In this document: positions 1 through 9,000 of the stretch, one piece after another | Layout: the number at the start of each line of letters is the position of its first letter | How positions within the stretch are numbered: the stretch's first letter is position 1 | Assembly (NCBI GenBank): GCA_002751075.1 | Contig: NAOQ01000345.1 | Coordinates: 46,282 to 66,533, forward strand | Source: Ichthyophonus hoferi | Taxonomy: Eukaryota > Opisthokonta > Ichthyosporea > Ichthyophonida > Ichthyophonidae | DNA: 20,252 nucleotides | Direction: 5' to 3' | The notes under the pieces: model-generated | The model's input: the letters and a program-made list of their open reading frames with translations, nothing else | Databases searched by the model: none | Told to the model about the DNA's origin: nothing | Made by a program: the position numbers and the translations under genes

Positions 1-290
1 GTTTTACGTCATCATATATATATAACATAGAAAAAATAACAATAGTTATAGTTATTATACTAACTAATGCTGGGTTCTGAGGTCTTCCATATACACAATA
101 TTATATTTAGAAAGTACAGCAAGGTTCCGTCTGAGACAGATTAGAAACTCTTAATTCTGTAGTGATATTGGATATTGAACAAAGGCTATGCAGTTTTTAT
201 CCTAAATTCCTTGCTTGAAATAGTCGGCTTCCATCCTAAACGCGGGTAAGAGAATTAATAAGAACGTTGAGATCGACAAAGTATTCTAAC
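1..290 (+). repeat. Dispersed repeat, copy A (in CLN5 intron 3)
   Basis: This stretch aligns in the same orientation with about 12110-12400. Exact shared blocks are CAGTTTTTATCCTA (191-204 and 12291-12304) and TATATTTAGAAAGTA (102-116 and 12209-12223). By eye the similarity runs from the window edge to about 290, with roughly 70% identity and small gaps. It also aligns, reversed, with about 11585-11850 (for example 123-140 against 11725-11742, 15 of 18 bases). It has no coding capacity. It lies in CLN5 intron 3, and no CLN5 exon is visible between 1 and 337. The family is unknown; a non-autonomous DNA element is the simplest guess. Confidence 0.7.
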
Positions 291-337
291 CATACATACA
301 TAAATATGAAATATAACAGGTGTAATATATATTATAC

Positions 338-1683
338 CTTGGTTACACCATACAACTTTTTCTCGTTGCTTGCCAGCGTCAGGGTTCATCAGGATATGTG
401 GAAAGGTACAGTTTCCTAGTTGAAATAGTTCATACCATTCCAGTGTATAATAATCATCACTATCAATGTTGTGAAAACCGATAGCATCGTGATATATGTT
501 CTGAAAGTATATATGTGATCAATCATGAGTATAGGATTGTTAATATATGTGGAAATGTAGGGAGGTACAGAGAAAAAGTGTTAATTCCTAGTTAAATACT
601 CCTCTATTAAACAAGTAATAAGAAAAATAGCATATATAATTTAAAGAATATAGTGATATAGGTATAGGTCTAATAATATTTAAATTACCAGAGATTATAC
701 ATTGAAGATGGGTGGTTGATTAAACTAGATCAAAACCTTGGAAGTGTATATGAATAAGTCTATATATATAAATCTATATGTATACATAATTGGAAATATA
801 GAAGTTTACTTAAAGAAATTAATCGTATTGCATATTAAGACATGCAATTTACTAGAGTAGATGTTATAAAACTGCATAGTGAAACTAAACCTTGACCTAT
901 TTTGAGGCTTTCACCTACCGCCATTCCTAGTATCTTTCCAAAACGAAACTCCCATATTGGGGCCTTGAGATGATAGACTATAATTCGATCGTCACTATTG
1001 GGTTGTGGCCAGGCTGTCTGTAAATTATGCCTGTTAGTAATTGTTTTTTAATAGCATAGGTAGTGCGTGTATATGCATGTTTTTAATGTCCTTATATGTG
1101 TACAGTTTTTAGGTTTTTGTTGGCAGACATGCTATTATTTGAAGAGCAAATATTGATAAATGCACAAAAGAACTCGTGCATGTGTGCAAGTCTGTGTAGA
1201 TGATGAAAGTCAAACAATAAAATTTTGAACACAGGCCAATCTTTTTGTTACTTTGTGTCACCAATACCTTGTTGTACAACGTATTAAAGCAAGCAATAGA
1301 ATTTTGATTTTAAACTTAATATCCTGTACTACATAGTCAACAAACTGCAGGAATATTGCGCTAAGCCTTTTTTGTTTCTGGTTAAGGCATAAGTTGCCAA
1401 TCAATTCAACCGTGGTAATTAGAACGGCAGACATTCCAAGTACTGTTACAAGTCATTAAAATGTATTACTATATACCTGTCCTGGACAGAACTTGTATGC
1501 AGCCTGGCAAAAGGGGTCACTCAAAGGTCGACTAGTGGCTGGTAGGTAGGGAACAGGCCATGTGCCTGTCGGGTTGGTTACCGCTACACCTATCTTATTT
1601 GAATGACTTGCTAATACTATGTGCGGACTGGCTAAGAACACAAAAAAAAAGGAAGGCAGGCTGTATAATAGAAACACGCACAT
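338..1683 (-). CDS. CLN5: CLN5, lysosomal BMP synthase / thioesterase (5' part; three exons)
   Basis: Coding exons on the minus strand are 1683-1477, 1017-919 and 500-338 (phases 0, 0, then 1); the gene runs off the left edge. The 156 residues seen match human CLN5 nearly end to end: [17 protein letters not shown] (human DPYCQAKYTFCP), [10 protein letters not shown] (human QAPVWEFKYG), [21 protein letters not shown] and WCNQ. CLN5 is a soluble lysosomal glycoprotein; it has been described as the bis(monoacylglycero)phosphate synthase and as a cysteine-dependent depalmitoylase, and loss causes Batten disease. The catalytic His (human H166) is the H of HDAIGF, residue 106 here; the catalytic Cys lies outside the window. 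The start at 1683 gives a signal peptide ([15 protein letters not shown]) and has A at -3. An alternative first exon with ATG at 1792 is possible (see findings). Donors are gtatat, gtaggt and gtataa. The product is certain; the exact N-terminus is not. Confidence 0.93.
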
Positions 1684-1765
1684 TATTTTATTATTATAAA
1701 ATCGTTACACATGCAAGCCAGAGGCATAAAAACATAAACGTAAACAAACTAGTACCATCCATAAC

Positions 1766-1792
1766 ATGAGCCACTCTTGTAAAATGGCTCAT
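1766..1792. repeat. Perfect 8-bp inverted repeat upstream of CLN5
   Basis: ATGAGCCA (1766-1773) and TGGCTCAT (1785-1792) are perfect complements separated by 11 bases. It lies about 85-110 bases upstream of the assigned CLN5 start codon, so it may sit in the 5' leader or at the transcription start. On the minus strand it begins with an ATG opening a 32-codon frame with a hydrophobic stretch. Whether a hairpin forms is unknown. Confidence 0.5.
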
Positions 1793-2760
1793 CCACCACC
1801 AAATGGTGAATATAAAGCATATCTTAATTTAATTCGTTGATTACAGTCATATTTAAAATATCTAACCATATATGCTTATAATATCGTGTATATTATTGGC
1901 TTATGCTTTTTTGTATAATATGATAATCTGAACTGGATTCGTGGCTAATTCGGCCAAATTAAAATGTTCGGCATTGTGCAGTTTAGTTAGTTTTTATCTA
2001 ACAAAATCACCAAATCTTAATCAAAATCTGCAAAACCTGGAGTAAGTTTGGGCTGAAATACATTTCTAAAATAAAACCCATCCATACAACCATATATATA
2101 GTTAGAAATATTAATGGAATATGTATGGGTATGTTAGGATTTATGTGAATTTATGCCATACAAAATAGTATCTAATAATGTTTTCTATAGCTATTTTATT
2201 CCTTACTTTGAAGAGGGACAGTGCCTTGGGCAACCTTTTCTGATTTTTTATGGAAATGCTGTTGTTTAAAATAGGCTGAAGGGTGCAAACGGTTAGTGAT
2301 CCCTACTTTTGAAGTATTTGACATTAATAACAAAATAATATGTAAGAACAGTTCCGTTAATTGTAAAACAAGTTCCTATAATTAGACTTTAAAACCCAGA
2401 GGGGCGTGAGAATAATCTTAGTATAGTCTTACAAAGCTTATCATACTTTGACATGATGGATATATAATGACAAGAATTATTTCTCTTGTGACAGAATGTA
2501 TGCCATATTATATACATTGTGGAAGCGGGTCTTATTTATATGCAGTTATACATAGGTACATAGCATAGTCCTATTATAGTCTTATGAGGTTATATAACTG
2601 GATGCAATGCATTAATAGCGTTAATATATTTTGAAAGGAAAGCTTTAATTCAATATTCACATTTACACTTAGTTAAGATATTTTGCTATTTTACCTATAC
2701 TCACCATGCATTACCATGAAGACTGAAAGTAATTATTAGCCTACTAATTGCAACGAATAA

Positions 2761-2834
2761 TGACGTCAGTGCTTTCGCGTTTCTTAATCTGGCCGGAATT
2801 AACGTACATTGAGAGGCCCATTTGTGTACACGTG
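2761..2834 (+). promoter_or_regulatory. Candidate MPP10 promoter element cluster: CRE, ETS-like site, E-box
   Basis: The stretch contains a perfect CRE palindrome TGACGTCA (2761-2768), an ETS-type CCGGAA (2793-2798) and an E-box CACGTG (2829-2834), 243-316 bases before the MPP10 ATG. CpG dinucleotides are locally dense (TGACGTCA, TTCGCG, GCCGG, AACG, CACGTG, ACGG, CTCG) although the surrounding DNA is CpG-poor. CACGTG is the Myc/Max and TFEB-type site and is common upstream of ribosome-biogenesis genes; assigning it to MPP10 is inference. No clear TATA or initiator was assigned. Confidence 0.45.
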
Positions 2835-2910
2835 CACATACGGTACCTCGAATGTAGATTGACTACTATATTCCATATATATACATGTAAATATACATCT
2901 ATATTATCTG

Positions 2911-2942
2911 TCTCCGTCTCTCTCTCTCTCTATATATATATT
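2911..2942 (+). repeat. Compound (CT)n(TA)n microsatellite
   Basis: An uninterrupted run of CT units passes directly into TA units. It lies about 135 bases upstream of the MPP10 start codon, between the motif cluster and the gene, and could fall in the promoter or 5' leader. Confidence 0.85.
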
Positions 2943-3076
2943 TTCATATAGGAGACTAGCAAGGGTTGCCACACAGGGTAGAGATCTATTTAGCATAGAC
3001 TTTGTATACCGTATACCTTAACTATTGTACACAAACACAGTAAGAATAGTCCCTTTTTATATACTTAATACAAAAA

Positions 3077-6000
3077 ATGGAAGCTACCATGCCCATCGTT
3101 GACAGCGAGGTTCGCACGCTGATTAAAAATTTAGCAGAGGACCCGACTGTGTTTATCACACGTTCAGAAGATCTTTCCAAGCAGGTAACTGCAGTTGTTG
3201 CAAAACATAACACCTATTCCTAGCTAGAAAATGTTTGATGTTCTTAGTTGTGTAGGCTGGGAAGATGCATAGGTCATATTTCTCTCTATTATATGTCTCT
3301 GCGGCATATTTTTTTTTGTTTCCTCTCTACCTCATCGCATTAGTTTATCTTTTTTTTTTAATTAACCTTTCTTTTATTCATTTATATAATGCAATGGTGG
3401 TGCAGTTATTCGTGTTCGTCTAATTTTATATATAGGTATATGGCTGCTCTGACCCTTACCAGAGCTGTACACTCATATCCATATACACGTTACACACATA
3501 GATCTCTATTCTACCATATTGTATTCATCTTTACTCTGTTCTTATTCGTATTCATCCAATATTATTTCTTGTCATATATCCTCTTACTTCTTGTTTCAAC
3601 TTGCGCGTTAGTACTATTTACACATTCTCTTCCGTAGTCTCCCAATCATATCTATTCTTTTCTCGTTCTTAACAGCCTTTTGAGGTACCTATGTTTTAAG
3701 GATAATATCTGACTGAGTTATCGCTCTATTATAGGACCCTTTTCATATCTTAAATTATATTTTAGTGGAAATAAAATCCTACAAATACATTATGTTTAAA
3801 ATTATATGTAGGCTAATTGATCGGGATTCTATATATAAAACTTATTCAATTACCATTCCAAACCATACCTTTATATCCTATATTCATGATTTAGGGTGTG
3901 TTATTAACCTCCACTCTCTCCCTCACACAGATGCTAGATCTTACCAAACGTCTATTTGACTATGCTGTAGAGAGCTCACCTAACCCAGATTCACTGGGAC
4001 CCCTATCTGAACTCTTGACAGATGGATTCGACAATGATCAAATCTGGGAAGAATTAGAACTACAAAACGTACCTGCGCTTTCCTCTCTTGAAAAGAAAAT
4101 AAGCCAACTTACCCTATCCTGCAAGGAAACTCCATTTACTATCATCCCTGAAAAGAAACCTAAAGCAACGCACGGAAAGAGAAAGTCAAAAAGAACTCCC
4201 GTACAGCCTTTGGAAGAAGAAGAAGAGGAGGAGGAAATAGAAGACGGTAGGGCACAACGTAAAACTAAGAATGATATGGATACTACTGCTGATGTATTTG
4301 ATGATTTAGATTTAGAGGAGGGAGAGGAAGGGAGAAGCACTCGCAAGAAAAGGAGAGGGAAGGCCTCCAAGGTAGACGATCGCTTCTTCCACCTTAGTGA
4401 AATGCAACAGTTCTTAGACAAGATGGACAGAGAGGAGATGAAAGAGCAGAATGATAATATAGATGATGATGATAGTGAGGCTGAGGAGACTAATGAGAAA
4501 GTTGATTTGTTTGATGATCCTGATGAATTGGTGGAGAGGTATGTGTGGTGTGACTTGGATAGGGGTGGCATAGAGATTGGTGCAATATCAGTGGTATTAT
4601 GGTTTCTTAATGGATAGATATTTAATGCACTTAGTTCTTTATGAGGAATGTGCCATATCATAGTTTGTAGTTACTTGAAATGCCGTGTAGTATTGTTCCA
4701 GTGTGTATCAAAGGGTATTATAGGAGTAACAGTACAGTAATGCACAGTATAGTATAGTATCGGCATGGTAAGGAGTATAGTGTGATACAGAACCTTGATG
4801 ATAGTGGTGATAGCGTATGTGAAGTGTAGTTAAATAGATATACTTCAGTATACAAGGATCCAGGATCCTCCCCCTTCCCTTTTTTTTTCTTTTTCTTTTT
4901 TTCTTTCCTTTTTTCTACTGTCTTTTCTTTCTCTCCCTCTCTTGGACCCGTTCTTACTATCTTTTTCCCCCACAGTGAGGACGAAGATGATGACGAGGTG
5001 CGTGTAGGCAGCACTCTCCACTATGAAGACTTCTTCAACCCCCCCTCAGATGATGAGGCCCCCCAGAGAAGGAGGAGAAACAAACAGACTGCCCAGGTGC
5101 CCGTTAGACCTGTTAGGGAGAGTGCGGAGAAGACAGAGATAGAGAAGGAACAACAGGAGGAGGATGAAGATGATGAGGATGTTGGTTATGATGGTATGCC
5201 CGAGGAGGAGGTGGAGGAGGAAGAGGGATTAGAGGAGGAGGAGGAGGAAGGAGAGGGAGAGGGAGAGGAGGAGGATGATGAAGAAGAGGAGGAGGATGAA
5301 CAAGAAGAAGAGGAGGAGGAAGAGGGAGATGTACCTGTGGGTGGAAAGGCTGAAGGAAACAACCTGCTCTTCTCGGATGGTAGGCTGCGGGTTGATTATG
5401 ATTGGTTGCTAAGAATGCGGGGGTGATTTGAGAGATGAGAAATTGTACCTGTAGGATTGTAAAACATGCGCTACTATCCTATCGATATATATGAGATAGG
5501 GATGGGTGTTCTGCAACATCACTAGGACCTATTGCAAACTACCTGATCTTACACCAATTGTTGTGATCAATACTTGACGGGGTTTTACAGCACTCTTAGG
5601 AATTCATCCTTTTATGTGGTGGATAGTGAGAGCTTATATATATATATATGTGTGTGTTCTATTACTTTACCATCAGAAATTAACCATAATCCCTGATCCT
5701 TTCTGTTATAGATGAGAATGAGAAGGATAGTGGCAAGTCTACCTTTGAAAAGAAACAAGAAAACATGAAGAGAAAGATAGAAGAGCTAGAGGGTATGTCT
5801 GTCTGGCTTGAAAATAGCACCAAGCACTACTTTACCTTCCTGTTTCTTTTCTCTTTCTTCTAACCTATACATTAACTATTAACCTATGCTGCACTGATTC
5901 GATTTTTATGATCCGGTCCGAAATATACCATGACCCAAAATAATATTAGCGAGCAAAAACTATTTTTTTTGTAAAAAGAACTAATACAATTCAAAGTAAA

Positions 6001-9000
6001 TGTAATATATATATATATAAATAGTAATATCATCAGTTTTTAGTTATATGAGTGATAGATAGTACATCATACTGGTAGTGGTTATAGCTATTAAGTGCCG
6101 TCATCATCGGGATCCTCACCTCACTAACTGCATGGATGTGTGTGTATATATATACGTTTATTCAAGTACACGGTGTGCTATCTTGCCTTCTTCTCTACCA
6201 ATTTATACATACATCAATTTTTTACCATTTCACTCTTTTATACATCCCTGGCTCCTTACTAATTTTGTTCCCTAGAGTTTGTATGATTTATAACCAATCA
6301 TACATCTCCCATAACTCCTTTTTCTTTTTTTTTCTTGACAAATATAACGTTACAATTATAGCTAGACTTTCACTATTACGTACTGTGTAAGTTCTTTAGC
6401 TGTAAAGATACTCTGCCAATCAAAATATTTTTGTGACTTTTTCGTGTTTGTACTGCATAGATCATAGGTTTTCTAGCTTCATCCACATTGGTATAATACA
6501 AGGATCCAATCATCTGTGTCAATTAATCTTGTTTCCAATTATAGAAAAGAACCTAAAGGGCCGTGAGTGGACATTGATGGGCGAGGCATCAGTAAAGAGC
6601 AGACCTAAAGATAGGTAAGGGCTGAGTGCATAATTGGCCCAAAAACAAAGTTCACCACTAATATACAAGACAATGTTTTTTGTTCTATACAAAGTAGTAA
6701 CTACATTGTGTAAAAGTTTGGGCTTGTAATAAATTTTATTACTTTAATATGTATACAAATCAGTAGGAATTGTAGAAAGATGGTATTATTATTCTAAGAA
6801 GCTTTTAACACGCAGTATTTATGTTTTTAGTTGCTGATAGGTTGTTTAATTTTTACTCTATAGTGATTATTCGTGGTTATATGTGTAGCATCTTAAAAAT
6901 AACCAAGAAATCACACTGTAATCCTACCATATCTTTCTATTCTTCTATGGATGTGTGTTGTTAATACAGTTAGTGTAGTGGGTTATTTGACCCTGTAACC
7001 AAATATGCCTTATCTATTTTGTTGTTAGGATCTCAATCCTGTCTGTATATTTTGCACATATCCATATCTGTATCTATTTCTACTGCATCTATATATGCCA
7101 GTATATAAAAAAATTTCTCTCTTTCCCCAATTAACAAAATATGTTTCGCCTCATAATTTATTGTATACCCTTGCAGTCTCTTGGAGGAAACTCTTGAATT
7201 TGAAACAACCATGAAGCCAGCCCCTGCGGTGACTCATGAAATGACTTTGACCATAGAGGAAATGATTAGGCAAAGAATCAAGGATGAAGCCTGGGATGAT
7301 GTGGAGAGAAAGTCTGAGTTACCTACTAGTGGTGGGTGTCTGCTATCAATTACATAAGATTACTGGTGGTTGTAGTTACTAATATATTGACTATATTATG
7401 CTACATTGTATTAAATTTTATGTGTGTCTGTGTAACGTATCTAGGTCTATGTGTAGATGTGCATACACTTCTTTATGATCATGTTGTTTTGGTGTGTGCA
7501 AATCTCAACATATAGTTGTATACCTCCGTTGTACCCCATAGTCTCATAGGCTCTCGCATTTTATTATAATACCTATAAGCATCCTTATATTGTTAGTGAT
7601 GTACATGTAAATATGATCATTATTACAATACTTCCCCTGTTTATACACCTCATACAAGGTTTACTAAAACATACTTCTGATAACCTTGCAGCACGCCTAT
7701 ATATATGGCTCTTTTTGTATTTTTATTTGCCCTTTCCCTTTTCCTTTTTTTTCTTTTGTTTAGTTGTGTGCTATTAGTCTAATAATATAATAATATCATA
7801 ATATCATATAACTTAACTCAGACTGGAAGCCAAAGCGAGTTGATCTTGATCACGAAAAGAGCAAGCAAAGTCTGGCTGAAGTGTATGAGGGAGAATACAT
7901 GAAGCAAGTTAAGGGGGTTGTACCAGTAGAGAATGAGGTATGTATTTCATTGCACTTGGCTGGCCCTGTCGTAGGATTAGTATTGTGGTTCATCTAGGGT
8001 ATGATTAGTTATTTTTAGTTCCGGTAGTGTGGTTTGACATTGTATCTACTTATATCCGTCTTTTCCTTAATTTTGTTTTAGGGTTACTGGAAGTTCGCTT
8101 TACTTGCCGGATTTTTTTATGTATACTTTTATGCATACTCCTGCTTTGTTTTTCATGTTTTCCTAATAATTCTTTCAAAGTCCTGGGATGACAATTGTAA
8201 GTTTAAATGTAATAAGTCCGATACTGTATATGACTATGTATGTATCTGCTACCAATGTTTCGGTAGGTCTTTGTCGTATAAACCTTTATGCACAATGTAT
8301 AATTGATATTTCAAATGACTATATTGGTCTTTTTATTACTAGTGTCAGTCATTCTCACTATGTTTATTAATACATCTATATGGTTAATACCTATACAGGA
8401 AATTAACAAAGAGCACGAAGAAATCACCAAGATTTTCAAGGACCTGTGCCACAAGTTGGATGCACTTTCCAACTTCCACTACACCCCTGCCCTGGTACCG
8501 ACCTCTATCTTATATATCGTACTTTCTCTTATTTTCCTTTTCATTGGTCCCACCCTAGCAACCATTACGTTTACCCATATACCCTAACTTCATTAGACTC
8601 ATTTTCAGAGAGTGTCGATACAAGCAGTGCTCTCAATATTTTACTGTGCTGACCTATCCTCTTTTCGCTTACTCTTCTCTACATTATCTTTGCCCGATTT
8701 ACCATAGTTGAAGGTATATCAGAACAAAATTATTAATAATGCAAGTTTTGTTCATATGTGAAAAAGAAAAAAAGATGGGCATATAATTTTTGTATTTTCC
8801 TGTGATTCTTCCATACTTATTCCAGTCCATCAATACTAAGGGCGAGTCGAGAGTTTCGATGGGGCATAACATAGCATACCATAGCCCTATTGAATGAACA
8901 TGTTGTACAAACATAATCAATGTTTAGCCAATCATAGTCAACAATTTGTGGTTTTTAACAATTACCCATCTATTCTCTTGCCTCTTCTTTCTTCTCTCTT

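Larger units (their letters stand above)
1684..3076. other. Divergent CLN5-MPP10 intergenic region
   Basis: This region lies between the CLN5 start (minus) and the MPP10 start (plus), so promoters of both genes should be here. I find no coding exon with clean splice sites apart from a possible alternative CLN5 first exon ending near 1792. It holds a CRE/ETS/E-box motif cluster at 2761-2834, a CT/TA microsatellite at about 2911-2942, a short perfect inverted repeat at 1766-1792, and otherwise AT-rich sequence. The stretch 2210-2320 has a faintly hAT-like end motif that I could not support. Confidence 0.6.

Noticed and set aside
338-500. Apparent frameshift in CLN5 exon 3 between HDAIGF and EWYELF
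   Set aside because: Rereading the bases showed the frame is continuous (DYYTLEWYE); the apparent break came from my own miscopying.
2215-2320. CAGTGCC...GGCAACCTTTT, resembling a hAT transposon end, with a possible inverted match near 2950-2985
   Set aside because: The proposed ends match poorly and the 8-base flanks do not form a target-site duplication.
4038-4661. 207-codon minus-strand open frame rich in Ser
   Set aside because: It is the antisense shadow of the acidic MPP10 exon 2: GAA/GAG and GAT codons read backwards as Ser, Phe and Leu codons. It has no splice sites or family match.
4794-4815. GATGA-type sequence in MPP10 intron 2 as a box C/D snoRNA
   Set aside because: The C box does not fit RTGATGA, and no D box CTGA or terminal stem lies at the right distance.
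8188-8652. Overlapping plus-strand open frames around MPP10 exon 8
   Set aside because: Only 8399-8494 matches MPP10 (EINKEHEE to HYTPAL) with proper splice sites; the rest is intron.
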